The position numbers were made by a program, and so were the translations under genes. From Datura wrightii (Eukaryota; Streptophyta; Magnoliopsida; Solanales; Solanaceae), in contig JASDFA010000001.1 in NCBI GenBank assembly GCA_035772735.1, positions 78,518,001 to 78,582,000 on the forward strand: a stretch of DNA of 64,000 bases, in the 5' to 3' direction. Positions 9,324 to 21,400 of this stretch are shown here, piece by piece; the first letter of the stretch is position 1, and each line of letters opens with the position of its first letter. The notes beneath the pieces are model-generated. The model did no database searches, was not told the origin of the DNA, and saw only the letters and a program-made list of their open reading frames with translations.

Positions 9324-10789
9324 ACGTAACACCCCAAAACTATCATAGACCAAACTCAAACATTGCATGAAAAAATAGGGAAAACCAAACAAAAATTTCT
9401 CAGAAAAACTGAGATAATGAGTCATTGTCAGTAGTAATGACCTGTTGTTTGGGTCGTGGTCAGCTCTGTCAGATGTTCCTCGGGAACCAATGGGACATGG
9501 AACGACCTATTGCGAGGAGCCATGAGTCGTCCTGTCACTCATTGCATTCACAACTTAGAACCTAGTTGATCCCTTTCCAAGAACCCATGAGTTAAATGAC
9601 GAGTCGTCGTTTGATATGATAACTCATGTTGTGACCCGTTAGTTAGGGCTCCCAGGTATTTTCAGCCAACTCCTTCAGTAGAAATGAGTGGCAACAACGA
9701 CCCATTGTATCACACAATGAGTCATTGTGTCCATCTGTGGTGTCAAGCCCCAAAATTCTTTAGGATTTCCAGTAGCAAGGACGAGAGGTAACAAGGACTC
9801 ATTGTCTCAACCAATGAGTCATGGTGTCACCCATTATAGAAGGGGGTCTAGTTTTGGTTTCAAGACCCTACCTGGCCACAGGAGGTACCAACGACCCTCT
9901 GGTTCTTCCAATGAGTTGTAGTCTCCACCCATTACCAGTTCTAGTAAGCCCTAGCTTTAAGCCCATGATAGACAACTGGTCCCAACGAGTCGTGGTGTCA
10001 ACCAACAACTCGTTGGGTGACCCATTGGTCCACGTCAAGCATTTTTTCAGATTTTCTCCCATGGTTATTTTTGTAACTTCCCACCTTTTGTAATCACTAA
10101 AATATGTCATTTTTGGTTATATTAAGGGGATTTAGAGGGGCAATCGACGTGCATACTTCATTCCTATCATTCCCTCAGAAGTCAGAGAATAGAACTTAGT
10201 TAGAAAGCACAGAGCAGGAGCAAGGGTTCAACTTTTCTTCTCAGAATTTTTCAAGGATTTTTCATAGGAATCCTTCACTAGGTATGTGAGAATTTAGCAA
10301 GGGAATTTTCCTTCCCTTGTGCCCCAAAATCTATCTAAATTTTCTTATTAGTTCTAGGCCCTAAGTTTTGAATGTGAATAAATTTTCAGCTATCCGTCTC
10401 TATCATGTGGAATATTTTTCATGTTAGTTACTAAAATTCCACTACCTAGCTATCATGTTGATACTTGTTCTTGTAAAAATGGTTTTAGCCCTAGTTTTAA
10501 ATGCAGTAAATTAGTGCATAATTGATTAGTTATTCATGTAGCTTGATTCTATAGTGTTGGGTTTCCCGTATTGTTAATAACAATTGAAATCTCAGTCAGT
10601 TGCATGCTAGTCCAGTTTCAGTCAGAATGTTAGCATGTTCAGTATTTTTTAGAAATGTCAACCGATCAGTTTGACTATACTCTTTTCGTGAGGTGTCAGT
10701 AGTGCCTCTTAGGTATCAGTTATCAAAATCAATTATCAGTCATAAGATATTAATATTTTCTTTAGACGGTTACGACGCTTCTAGATAAG
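9324..10789 (+). repeat. R3 5' LTR, first part
   Basis: This matches the start of the 3' LTR at 24680 onward. It contains the U3 word array at about 9420-10040 (CAATGAGTCATTGTGTC, ACGACCCATTG and similar), then CACTAAAATATGTCATT and a TATA-like TTATATTAAGG at 10117-10127. The LTR is interrupted at 10790 by R2, whose ATAAG duplication is 10785-10789. Confidence 0.85.
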
Positions 10790-12392
10790 TGTTCGCACCC
10801 CAGCGCACTCCCAAGCGTACGCTATCGTACAAGTAGTACAGTGGCCCTTTTTAAGAGCCGGATGTCGAACCCATAGGGACTGGACCAATTCAGTTAATTA
10901 TCATGTTCAAGTGTTAAAATTAACCTTCACAAGTGTTGATTATAGAAGTTTTTGGTAAATTATAATTAAGTTTGGGGGGGGGGTCACAAAACAATCTAGA
11001 AACAATATAAGAAGCAACTAGTGCTAAGGCCGGATAATCATGCAATGCTACACTTTGTAATGGTTCACATATGAAATTATAAATTTTTGTCTCACACAGT
11101 TGAAAATGCGATGTTCATGGTCTTTCGAGCCTCTAAACACGACAAACTAGCCTCACAACTACATCGTTGAGTAGGGATGTGACATCCTAGTTTGTGGGCA
11201 ATTCAACTACATGGATGTGGTTTATGGGGTTTGTGCTCTTGATTAGGGACTTTCATACCTCTAATCATTTAACTTAATTTAGCTTCACAACTACTTTTAC
11301 GAGTGGTGGAGTGACAATTCTAAGCTGGTGTCTTGATATCATCCCGTTTTATCAACCAAGAAATGCGTGTTAGGTATAATTTCTATACTAACCGCGAATC
11401 CTTCCGTAAGATAAGAACTTGCTCCCTACATTCCTATGTTCTTTCCTAGGGTTACTCTTTCAAGCTTTTACGTAGCTTAACATGTATGTTTTCATGGTGA
11501 TCAAGCATAAAAACAACCATAATATAGAATGTAAGACCAAAAAACAATTAACAACTCAAACCAAAACAAATTCATGCATTACAATCATATCACGTAGCCT
11601 CAACCCTAGAGGAAGGGTTTTAGCCATTCATGTTCATACAACAACTTAAAAACATCATTAAAGTGGAGTACTTACAAGAAAAGGTAAAAGAGAATGTATG
11701 ATTAGTGAACCCTAGTTGGGTTCTTCACTTCTCCCTCACTCCACTACGGTTTCCAGAAAATATTTCGTGACCAAATGATTTTAGGAACTAAGGGTTGAAT
11801 TTATAGTAAATGGGATTTTGCAATTTTTTTTCCTGTCATGGAATGTCTCCGTGGCTCGAAGGTGAACGCACCAATTTGCCTCCGTGCCACGGAGGTAACG
11901 CGGAAGCCCACTGAAAATTTCATTTGAATGTTGCTTGGCTGAGGCATGGCGTGACAGCTGGCATGGCACGACGCTGATCCTGCGCGATGGAAAGCGTGAC
12001 ATGGCCTGCGGAGCGTAGCAGTGCCTAGCGTGGCATGGACGTTGGTGCATAGGTTCCTTGGAGGGATGATCTTGCGCGTATGGCCTTGGCATGGCATGAC
12101 GCTGGGTGAGGCACACGCACAACGTGGCATATTGCCTAGCGCGACCAGCCTTGCCATGGCATGTTTTCTTTCCATCCATTTCCATTCACTCTCAACTTCA
12201 TTCCTTCACTTCACCCATCATTATTTAGTCCTTCATATGCATTTTTCACCTACAAAACAAGGACTAATCACGTTGGTTAGTACATACCAAAATTTACACA
12301 AAATCGCATAAGAATGTAAGTGTATAATTAGACAAACATGACTAAATTAAGCTATAAAATAGCACTTGGGCACGTAATTATGCCCAAGATCA
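10790..12392 (-). repeat. R2 3' LTR
   Basis: It runs from TGTTCGCACCCC to CCCAAGATCA on the plus strand (minus-strand start TGATCTTGGGC, as in R6). The word array at about 11830-12160 uses GCCACGGAGG, GCGTGACATGG and GGCATGG-like words. The TATA box lies just downstream on the minus strand (plus-strand ATTTATA at 11799-11805). A run of ten G lies at 10974-10983. Compared with the 5' LTR it has about 48 extra bases near 11342-11392. Confidence 0.88.
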
Positions 12393-14264
12393 CTACCCCA
12401 CACTTAAAGCCTTGTTCTTCCTTGAACAACTCTATTACATCTCATGCATATGAAGACTCAAACATAGCTAATTGAAGCAAGACAATTCAAGCTACGGCTA
12501 CAACGATTGTTTTTAGATAGCAAGTTGTAAATATTGCATGCACGGTGTAACCATCAAAAGCAAATATGACTATGTTAAGACTTCCTAACCTCAAGAATCA
12601 ACTCTCAATCTCAACAAGCTCATGTAAATCAACCGATCAAGAAATCCAACGTGAATTTTATCCTTCATTAAACATGTGCCCTCACAATAAGAGAGTTACC
12701 CATTTTTACTCACAAATTTTCAAATTATAACGTGTATGGGTATATGGATAAGAATTAAGCTCACTCTCACAAAGAATTCACATGCGACGTGTATTGACCC
12801 ATAATCTTGCCCTTAGTGTTTTACTCCACTAATTTAAGAATGTTTGAACGTAAGATCAAGTAGGACTTATCAGGTCATAATATAAGCTAAGGGAGGGTAG
12901 GTACTATTCTGGCTAGTAATAGTGGCTATATTCCCCAAGTTCTTTTAATACATCACACGTTCATGGACATCTCTTCTTACTTCACCTTCATTCTTCTCAC
13001 TCTTAAATTCCTCTTTTCTTTCCCATTTCTTTAAGCACACTTAGCTTATTAGTAAGGAGTACTTAAGCTTCATTTGTTCTCTTACTCCCTACCAATACTC
13101 AAGCATTTTCAAACAAGTGCACCTCTAATCTTTTCCTCAACTCCCATAACCTTTATTTTTTCTTGTTCACGATTCTCACTCCTTTACTCTTTTGGATTTT
13201 TCACTTAAGAGCTTAGGAGTTTTGGAGAAACTTCAAGGCTATTGAAAGAAAAGGATTAAACTTACGTTGCAGCTATCAAAGAATAGGCTTAAGGCTCAAT
13301 GGGGCTAACTAGGATCAGACATTCAATGTAGGTAAAGCGAGGGATAAAAGTTACGCTCATATCAAAGAAATGCCTAAATCATCTCCTACAGTCTACATCC
13401 TTCATTTCGTTTTGTATACACACCAGGCAAGTTCTAGGCACTACAAAATAGCATGGAATATTCAAATACCTTACACTCAAAGCACATGCTCAATTCAAGA
13501 CAAATTCAGCAAACTCTTATCTCAGCTAATCAGGAGAATTCAAAATTAAGCTTTAAGCACATAGAGTCACATTTAAGAGCTTAGGTGTCTCAAACTGAGT
13601 TATACAACTTCTCACATGCTTCAACACTAACCACACTTGCAACTCACAATCATGTATAGCACATAACAAGAACATCAAGCCATCAATTTTCTACAGGTTC
13701 AAAAACCAAAACCTATTGACTAATTTTCCCTCAAGATGGTCATCATCCATCTATCGTCGGGAATAGTCCCTAACTATGACTAAAAACAACTATGTACAGA
13801 CAAATAAAATTTTTATTCTTCGGTTCAAAGTGCCTCTCGTCGGAAAAGAACTGAAAAGAAAAACCAACGGGTGGGGAATCATGGTCAACTCAAAAATTTT
13901 CCCTCAACCAATACCTATCAAGCACTAAATTCACCTGAAATCATTAAGCACAAAAATTTTGAAATTTCCCTCACCCCACACTTGAATCATGCTATGTCCC
14001 CAAAGCATCTAATTAAAATTCAAAAAGGGTGAGAACTACTCCCTGGGGCCTCTAGGCCTAGCTAACAACATGTTTTTCTTCATTTTTGAACAAATGGTAT
14101 TCGACCCCACACTTTCCCTCTTTCATGCTTCTTAGCTTCCTCCTCCAAGGGTACTCAGACTTCCCCTCCATTTGTGCTTAATTCTCCACCAAAAACAAAA
14201 ACAAGATGAAAATAAACAAAATCAACATAAATATAAAAAAATAAAAATTATACCTGTGGTACCC
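12393..14264 (-). other. R2 3' untranslated region and polypurine tract
   Basis: No convincing gene is present. The minus strand ends in AAGTGTGGGGTAG against the LTR at 12393-12405, the polypurine tract that primes plus-strand DNA. A second TGTGGGG-like tract lies near 13975. At about 13690-13800 a block including GATGGATGATGACCATCTTG is shared with the 3' regions of R6 and R8. Some codon-like text near 14090-14170 suggests a lost third ORF, but it is too short to assign. Confidence 0.6.
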
Positions 14265-14312
14265 TTGGGTTGCCTCCCAAGAAGTGCCTAATTTTATGTT
14301 GCGGCACGACGT
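14265..14312 (-). repeat. R2 end-of-pol hairpin motif
   Basis: The plus strand reads CTTGGGTTGCCTCCCAAG, a perfect 6-bp stem with a 6-base loop, then AAGTGCCTAATTTTATG and GCGGCACGACG. It is the same motif found at the 3' end of pol in R6 and twice in R1. Here only about 250 bases separate it from the protease. Confidence 0.7.
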
Positions 14313-14568
14313 GGACTATCCTTTTCAAGGCATCCTCATACTCGTGTTCCCTTTTGAGGACCATCTTCTTCTCTTTTTGTTTTTCAAGGGAACAGCCGCC
14401 ACTCTGTCCCTCTCTTCCTCCAACTCCTTCTCTATCGGAAGTCCTCCATCAGATTCGGGCTAAAAACTAATCATCTCCTATGGCCATGGACCTACGGAAT
14501 CTGCCACACCACCCATAGCCTCTTACAACACACTAACCTTTCAAAGGTCTTAGTAATGTGTGGGTAGG

Positions 14569-14960
14569 TTAATCTCTTGGTAGATCCGAATGAGTTCTTT
14601 CTTTATCATTGACCCTCATTTTTAGGTTCCCTACTCTAACATTAATAATCGCTCCTCTAGTGGCCAAGAATGGCCATCCCAAGATCAGGGGTACCTTGTC
14701 ATCAACTTTAAAATCCAATATAATGAAATCAGCGGGTATAATGAACTTACCCACTTTGATGAGAAGGTCCTGGATTATTCCATCTGGTGCCACTCGCGAC
14801 TTGTCCGCCAGCTGCAGCGTCAATCATGTTGGTCTCAATTGAGCCAATCCCAAGGTGTTAAACAAATATAGGGGCATTAGATTAACTCCTGCCCCTAAAT
14901 CACACAGAGCTCTTATCACCTCAGCTTTACCAATTTGTATGGGGAGGGTTAAATTCCCTG
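14569..14960 (-). pseudogene. R2 aspartic protease
   Basis: This is the processing protease of an Athila-like polyprotein. The active-site motif CDLGAGVNLMP is present at about 14870-14905, with the lineage-typical Leu in the Asp-x-Gly triad. The C-terminal half follows with ILDFKVDDKVPLILGWPFL, where Trp replaces the usual Arg after Leu-Gly. A stop near 14824 separates the halves (PRPT, then a stop codon in place of a residue). Downstream codons to about 14300 are Lys/Glu-rich and do not match RT. Confidence 0.75.
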
Positions 14961-15590
14961 GGTCTTTGAGCTTTTTAGGTATCTTGCTCATTTCACTGTG
15001 GCTGCACTCCTCAGTTAGTGCTACTGTCTGAACATCCACCAATCTGACTTTGTTGGCAACCACATGTTTCAAGTACTTATCATACTTGGGCATTTCCTGC
15101 AAAACATCAAGCAAAGGCAATTTTATGTGAAGTTCTTTGAAAATATCAAAGAACTTTCTAAAGCATTCCTCCTCCTTGCTCTTTTTGAGTCTTTGCGAAA
15201 ATGGTGGTGGTGGTCTTTGTGATGGATGCAATGATGATTGTGCATTTTGTTGCACAACACTTTGATTCTGTCCCTTTTCAGTGGATGGTCCCTTTGTAAC
15301 CAACTACGGCTGCACCTCATTTCTCCTCTCTTTCGATGGTGAATTAGCCAATTGCTACCACTTCTCAGACTGATGGTGTTGACTTGTCGGGGGTTTGTGT
15401 CTGTGTCACTGAGTAATTCACCCTGCGTTCTAGTGTGGTGAGAAGCTGCTATTTGACCCATCAACTTCTCTAGATTGCGGGTGGCCAACTGCTGATTTTT
15501 CAAATATGATGCCATCCTCGCCTGATTCTCTGCTAATTGGGTATGTGTCTCCATAATCTTCTGCAATGTCTCCTCAATGTTGTTGCTCAA
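14824..15590 (-). pseudogene. R2 Gag-protease linker
   Basis: Two overlapping frames related by a frameshift near 15300 cover this region. The first (to 15590) has a Gln/Asn-rich helical part and ELLSDTDTNPRQVNTISLRS, the lineage marker before the linker. The second (to 15303) has PPPPFSQRLKKSKEEECFRK and IKLPLLDVLQEMPKYDKYL, almost the same as R6. The role is structural, connecting nucleocapsid to protease. Confidence 0.7.
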
Positions 15591-16761
15591 CTGGCCACCA
15601 TTCTGCCTGTTCTGCTGTTGATATTGTTGCTGCTGATACTGCTACTGTTGAGGTTACTTGTAGCTTTGACTTTGATTTCCACCCCAAGAAAATTTGGGTG
15701 GCTCTGCCAATTATTGTTGTAATTTTTCCCAAAATTCTGATTGTTTCTCTGAACATTCCCAACAAAATTGACCGATTCAAGATTGACCCCGCAAGATTCT
15801 ACATTGTGCCCATTATTTCCGCAGATTTCACACCAACTAGGAGCTTGCTGAACTGTATTTACCTGTCCCTGCTGTTGGTTCATACTCAGTTTATTGAACT
15901 GAGTCATCATCTGATGCTGAAATGATGCTAGCTGTGCAGCCAAGGCATTTACACCATCCACCTCTAGCAGCCCTGGTGTTCTCTTTCCTGCCTCTCTCAA
16001 TGACTCACTGTGCCACTCTGGAATTCCCTGAGAAATCTTGTTCAACAAAGTGTATAGCTCATCATAAGTCTTCTCTAATGCTTGTCCACCCGATGCGGAG
16101 TCTAGTAAAATTTTTGTGTGTGGTTCTAGACTTTCCACAAAGGTATGGGCTAGAACTTTATTGGACTATTGATCATGGGGGAAGTCTCTCTATAATGACT
16201 TGAATCTCTCCCAAGCCAAATACAAGTTCTCCTCCGGCCTCTGCTTGAAACTTAATATTTCATTCCTGAGTTTGGCAGTCTTGCCAGAAGGGAAGAATCT
16301 GATGAGGAACTTCTTGGCCTGAAGGGAAGAATTTGGTGGCTCATATTTCAACCACCTCTTTGCCTCTCCCAACAATGAGAATGGGAAGAGGATAAGTTGG
16401 ACATAATCTGTGGACACTTCGGTGGGGACGAACGTGTCACTAATCTAAGGAAGTTCTGTAAGTGTTGCTGTGGGTCCTCATGAGTCATCCCACTGAACTG
16501 GCCACTAGAATGTAATAGCTGCACCATATTCTATTTCAATTCAAAGTTCCCTCCAGGTTCAGGTTTGCAAATACTAGAGGTCACATTTGTCGCTAGTGGG
16601 ATCGCCACTTCGTGAACTGGTTGGGCTGCCATGGTTTCAGGTAACAACTTCGCTTGCCCTGTTGGTGGGTGTTGTTGCTCCTGAAGTATCTTTAGCTTTC
16701 GCTGTAGAGCTTCCCTCCTACGTAAATGAAGTTGACGTTCAGGTTCAAGCAACGGTTCCAC
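15587..16761 (-). pseudogene. R2 Gag with CCHC zinc knuckle
   Basis: It begins around MEPLLEPERQLHLRRREAL near 16761; the exact start is uncertain. The capsid domain at 16190-16417 has YVQLILFPFSLLGEAKRWL and FLIRFFPSGKTAKLRNEIL. The C-terminal part at 15587-16138 has an intact CCHC nucleocapsid knuckle (CEICGNNGHNVESC, about 15797-15838), then an Asn/Gln-rich tail. Stops near 16530 and 16140-16190 break the frame. About 60-70% of residues look shared with R6 Gag by eye. Confidence 0.8.
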
Positions 16762-16890
16762 TAGCTCTCTATTCCTTGCTAGCTCTGCAAGGACTACCTG
16801 TCACCTGCAATATATCAGACTAAGACCAAGTTTCTCAACACTTAAATAAATTAAAAGTCACACAAAAACAGAAAAATTCACTAAACTTTG

Positions 16891-16913
16891 CCAGTTCCCC
16901 GGCAACGATGCCA
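16891..16913 (-). promoter_or_regulatory. R2 primer-binding site
   Basis: The minus strand reads TGGCATCGTTGCCGGGGAAC, one change from the usual Athila-type primer-binding site. It lies seven bases inside the 5' LTR end at 16920. Confidence 0.85.
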
Positions 16914-16919
16914 AAAACT

Positions 16920-18469
16920 TGTCGTGCCCCAGCGCACTCGCAACCGTACGCTATCGTACAAGTAGTATAGTGGCCCTTTTCAAGAGCCGGATTTGAACCC
17001 ACAGGGACTGGACCAATTCAATAAATTATCAAGTTCAAGTGTTAAAATTAACCTTCACAAGTGTTGATTATAGAAGTTTTTGTTAAATTATAAATAAGTT
17101 TTGGGGTGGTCACAAAACAATCTGGAAACAATATAAGAAGCAACTAGAGCAAAGGCTGGATAATCTTGCAATGCTACACTTTGTAATGGTTCACGTATGA
17201 AATTATCAATTGTTGTCTCACATTGTTGGAAATGCGATATTCATGGTCTCTCGAGCCTCTAAACATGACAAACTAGTCTCACAACTACATCGTTGAGTGG
17301 GGATATGACATCCTAGTTTGTGGGCAATTCAACTACATGGATGTGGTTTATGGGGTTTGTGCTCTTGATTAGGGACTTTCGTACCTCTAATCATTTAACC
17401 TAACTTAGCTTCACAACTACTTCTACGAGTGGTGGAGTGACAATTCTAAATCAGTGTCTTGCTATCATAATCGCGAATCCTATCGTAAGATAAGAAATTT
17501 CTCCCTACATTCCTATGCTCTTGCCTAGGGTTACTCTTTCAAGATTTTACATAGCTTAACATGTATGTTTTCATGGTGATCGATCATAAAATCAACCATA
17601 CTAAAGAATGTAAGACAAAACCACAATTAACAACTCAAACCAAAACAAATTCATGCATTACAATCATATCACGTAGCCTCAACCCTAGAGGAAGGGTTTT
17701 AGCCACTCATGTTCGTACAACAACTTAAATACATCGTTAAAGTAGAGTACTTACAAGTAAAGGTAAAAGAGAATATAAGATTAGTGAACCCTAGTTGGGT
17801 TCTTCACTTCTCCCTTCACTCCTCTACAATTTCTAGAAAATATTTCGTGACTAAATGATTTTAGGAACTAAGGGTTGAATTTATAGTAAATGGGATTTTG
17901 CAATTTTTTTCCTTTCATGGAATGTCTCTGTGGCACGGAGGTGAATGCACCAATTTTCCACCGTGCCACAGAGGTAACACGGAAGCCCACAGGAAATTGC
18001 ATTTTAATGTTGCTTGGCCGAGGCATGGCGCGACAGCCAGCGTGGGACGGTGCTGACCCTACGAATGCAAGCGTGACACGGCCTACAGCGCGCAGTAGTG
18101 CCTAGAGAGGAATGGACACTGGTGCACAGGTGCCTTGGAGGGATGATCTTGCGCGCATGGCCTTGGCGTGGCACGGCTCTGGGTGCAGCACACGCACAGT
18201 GTGGCACACTGCCTAGCGCGGCCAGCCTTGCCATGGCATGTTTTCTTGCCATCCATTTCCATTCTCTCTCAACTTCATTCCTTCACTTCACCCATCATTA
18301 TTTAGTCCTTCATATGCATTTTTCACCTACAAAACAAGGACTAATCACGTTGGTTAGTGCATACCCATCTTTACACAAAATCGCATAAGAATGTAAGTGT
18401 ATAATTAGACAAACATGACTAAATTAAGCTATAAAATAGAACTTGGGAACTTAATTATGCCCAAGATCA
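16920..18469 (-). repeat. R2 5' LTR
   Basis: It matches 10790-12392 across its length. The word array is at about 17918-18240 with the TATA box downstream on the minus strand (plus-strand ATTTATA at 17879-17885). About 48 bases present in the 3' LTR near 11342-11392 are missing at about 17466. Ends are TGTCGTGCCCC and CCCAAGATCA on the plus strand, followed by the ATAAG duplication. Confidence 0.88.
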
Positions 18470-18474
18470 ATAAG

Positions 18475-19560
18475 AATCTATGAGCAGTCTTAGAACCACC
18501 ATCTTCAACTTCAGTATGTTCTTAAGAAGATTACGATGCTTCTAGATCAGCAGCTCTGGCCAGTCTTAGAACACTTGTTACAGAATTCGGTCTGATAAGA
18601 CTCTCAAGGTACTTCCAAATAAGTATCCCTAATTTAGTCTTGGACCCCAGTTTTGAGGTATCATCTTGGTAATCAAATTAGCACTATCCAGTGAGAGTTG
18701 GACTAAGCACCGAGCGGACCGAGGTTCCAGCGCACCCAAGCTCCCAAAACTACATTGCCCCGAGGTTATTTATTGGCCCTATGGCCCTAGATTTGTGATC
18801 ATCCAGTTCATGCCTTTATACCCTGCAAGGTATATTGGGTCCTATCGATGGGGCGTATACATCAAACTCCACATATTGCTCACGTGGTTATATATTGGTT
18901 ATAGACTCTCCCACTAGTTAGTACAGTTTCAGTTTAGTTCAGTTTAGTTTAGCTTAAATCAGTATCTCAAATTCAGGACATGTCTATGACCATCAGCCTG
19001 GGTCATTATTGACCATATCAGTTAAATTTCAATTGTTCAGTTATCAGTATTTCAGTTGGTCATTTCATGTCATCTCATTTTAATTAATTCTCTTTTAGGT
19101 TAATTATATCTCTCGCTTACTCAGTATATTCAAAGTACTGACGCATACCTTTCATGTTGTATTGTATCGTGATATAGGCGCAGATTATGAGCCCCAGCAT
19201 CGTCAGTAGATTCCTTCAGACAATACCAGCAGCAGCTTTTGGTGAGTCCTCATCTTTTGAGGAAGATATTTATTTTAGTTAATTTTTTTCAGTTAGACTT
19301 TAGAGTTAGCTAGGGGCTTGTCCTAGCAACTCATCATCGGTAGATGGATTTCAGACATAGATTCAGATCATTAGTATTATATTTTTCTTTCAGATGTATT
19401 GACTCTTGTCAACTCAGTTTTATTAAATGATTTTATTTATTTAAAGCTTCCGCTTATGATTACTCAGTTTACCGATATTATGATAGACCATGGGTTGGCT
19501 TGGGGTTACTTGTGAATCCAAGTACCGTGTCTCATCCAGGGTATAGACTCGGGTCGTGAT
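18475..19560 (+). repeat. R3 5' LTR, second part
   Basis: It resumes exactly where R2 interrupted and matches 26150-27247. It contains the inverted pair ACTCAGTA...AGTACTGA at 19118-19141, a GGTGAGTCCTCAT block at 19241-19253 and the U5 end GACTCGGGTCGTGAT. Short TCAGTTTAG repeats lie at about 18918-18960. Confidence 0.85.
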
Positions 19561-19568
19561 AAACTTTG

Positions 19569-19580
19569 TATCAGAGCACT
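19569..19580 (+). promoter_or_regulatory. R3 primer-binding site (initiator tRNA-Met)
   Basis: GTATCAGAGCAC lies eight bases after the 5' LTR. It matches TGGTATCAGAGC, the complement of the initiator tRNA-Met 3' end used by most plant Ty3/gypsy chromoviruses. Confidence 0.85.
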
Positions 19581-19792
19581 AGGTTTAGAGTATCCCAGGA
19601 TGTTTGAAATTTGCGTCAAGTAGATTCTTTTTCATGGGTGTAAAGCGCGCCATACTTATGATAGGGAGGCAATGAGACTTTATTAGGAAAATTCCCTTTT
19701 GTTCCTACTCCTTGTCATGCGTTGAAGTTCAATTCTAGAAACGTTTGCCTTACTCGTGCTCTATTTTGTTTTAGTGAAAACTATGCCTTTAT

Positions 19793-20970
19793 GACGAGGA
19801 AACGGAAAAAGGGTTAGCAGTGCTAATCGACCTGCCCCACTAGCTACAGCAGTCCTGTAGGATGACAAAGTTTCCTCAACAGAATTCTAAGTGGCAATCC
19901 AGGTGCTGGCTTAGACAGTGACAAATCAAGTAAACCAGCAGGTGATTCCGGTAAACACAAACGAGTCCACATCAGCTGTTAAGGTTCGGGACATCACCCC
20001 AATGAACCCTCCAGCCTTTTATGGATCTAAGGTGGGAGAGAACCTATAGGAGTTTGTAGATGAGGTGTGGAAGATCACCCAGATTATGGGTGTTAGTTCA
20101 GCAGAAAGTGCTGATCTGGGTGCCTACAAGTTTAAAGGGGTGGCACTGATTTGGTACGATCAATTGAAGGAAGGGAGACCAGCAGAAGCAGAAACGGTGG
20201 AATGGGAAGAGTTCACCACAACATTCTTAGACAGATTCTTCCCCCAAGAGTTGAGGGAGGCTAAGTTTACAGAGTTCATGAACCTGAAATAGGGTAACAG
20301 GATCGTAGAGGAGTATGCATTGGAGTTCATGCGGTTATCAATGTATGCTCCATAGATGGTAGTAGAGCCAAGGGCTCATATGCTTAAATTCATCAATAGG
20401 TTATCAAACCTAGTACTTAAGGAGTTTTGGACCGCAATTCTCATAAAGGATATTGACCTCTCTAGCCTCATTAATCATGACCAGTAGATCGAGGCAGAAA
20501 AGCTGAATGATATGGAGTGGGAGAACGATCGGGATAGAACCGGTGAATTAGATTATGGCCACCAGCGGTTTGGAGGCAATAGCCGCCCACACCAGTAGCA
20601 GCAGAGGACTCCAACACCAAGCTCAGCCAATACCCCTACTTTCTGGTCCAGCAAGGATCAGAAAGGTGGAGCATCTGGCTCACAGTCCCAGAGTTATAGT
20701 GCCAACAACAGTTATCTAGCTTGCCCTAAGTGTGGATAGAACCATTTAGGGGAATGTCTCAGGGCAAGGAGGGTCGCTTTAGGTGTGGATAGCTAGTTCA
20801 CCGGCTAAGGGAGTGTCCGTTCGCAGGATGGGGGAAATCAAAGTCTAACACTTTAGCATCTCCAGTAGGCCGATCAACTCAATAGGATAACACTTCAGGT
20901 ATAAATGACGGTCAGCGCCAAAGCTGCTTTTATGCTTTTTCCTCTTGTCAGGATCAGGAGAGCTCACCTA
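19793..20970 (+). pseudogene. R3 Gag
   Basis: The first plausible ATG is at 19791-19793, but stops follow. The capsid domain is readable at 20020-20460: MNPPAFYGSKVGENL, ITQIMGVSSAESADLGAYKF, ALIWYDQLKEG and FLDRFFPQELREAKF. A zinc-knuckle remnant CPKCG...NHLGEC lies at about 20720-20760 with a stop where a residue should be. Most in-frame stops are TAG where relatives have Gln (for example NLK-stop-GNR for NLKQG), so a single ancestral frame is still visible. Confidence 0.8.
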
Positions 20971-21400
20971 ACGTGGTCACAGGTACATTACCTCCCTTCC
21001 ATCTAGATGTGTATACCCTACTAGTTCTTGGAGCCACACTATCGTTCATGACTTCTTATGTAGCTGTCCAGTTTGAAATCAGTCCGTAAGTCCTCTCAGA
21101 ACCATTCTCAGTCTCTACCCCAGTTGGTGAGTTAGTTAGGGCCAGCCAGGTGTATAGAAACTTCCCAGTCTCAGTCTTGAATAAGGTTATCCTAACTGAT
21201 CTAGTAGAGTTAGACATGGTTGATTTCGATCTCATTATTGGCATGGATTGGTTACACTGTGGTTATTCCTCAGTCGATTGTAGAACTAGAGTCGTCAGAT
21301 TTCAGTTTCCATATGAACGAGTTTTAGAATGGATGGTAAGTAGTTCAGCGCCTAAGGGTCAGTTTATTTCTCTATCTTAAGGCAAGGAAGCTCATTACTA
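20971..21400 (+). pseudogene. R3 aspartic protease
   Basis: The region around 21025-21040 encodes the active-site loop in a shifted frame (LGATLSF-like, with the catalytic Asp codon altered). The later part is open at 21150-21380: DLVELDMVDFDLIIGMDWL with the conserved Leu/Ile-Gly-Met-Asp-Trp, then SVDCRTRVVRFQFP. The protein processed Gag-Pol. It is inactive because of frameshifts near 21130-21150 and a stop at 21380. Confidence 0.75.

Larger units (their letters stand above)
10790..18469 (-). mobile_element. R2: Athila-like element, complete but with gag and protease only
   Basis: This is a 7,680-bp element with LTRs at 10790-12392 (3') and 16920-18469 (5'), flanked by perfect ATAAG duplications at 10785-10789 and 18470-18474. 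The minus strand carries a primer-binding site, gag, a linker and protease, then directly the end-of-pol hairpin, a 3' untranslated region and a purine tract. Reverse transcriptase, RNase H and integrase are absent, so it must have moved using enzymes from a related element. Intact duplications and similar LTRs suggest a fairly recent insertion. Confidence 0.9.

Noticed and set aside
9420..10040. Repeated short words considered as a CRISPR or satellite array
   Set aside because: There are no fixed-length repeats or spacers, the words are degenerate and irregularly spaced, and they occur inside eukaryotic LTRs.
10974..10983. Run of ten G considered as a polypurine tract
   Set aside because: It is inside the R2 3' LTR and reads TTTTGGGGTGG in the partner LTR, so it is probably slippage. 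The real tract is at 12393-12405.
11781..12311. Overlapping open frames of 90-134 codons on both strands, with similar ones at 17890-18388
   Set aside because: They are translations of the GC-rich word array in the R2 LTRs. The peptides repeat CHAMP/RHA-like words and differ between the two LTRs.
19569..19580. tRNA-like match
   Set aside because: It is only the 12-base primer-binding complement of initiator tRNA-Met; no cloverleaf surrounds it.
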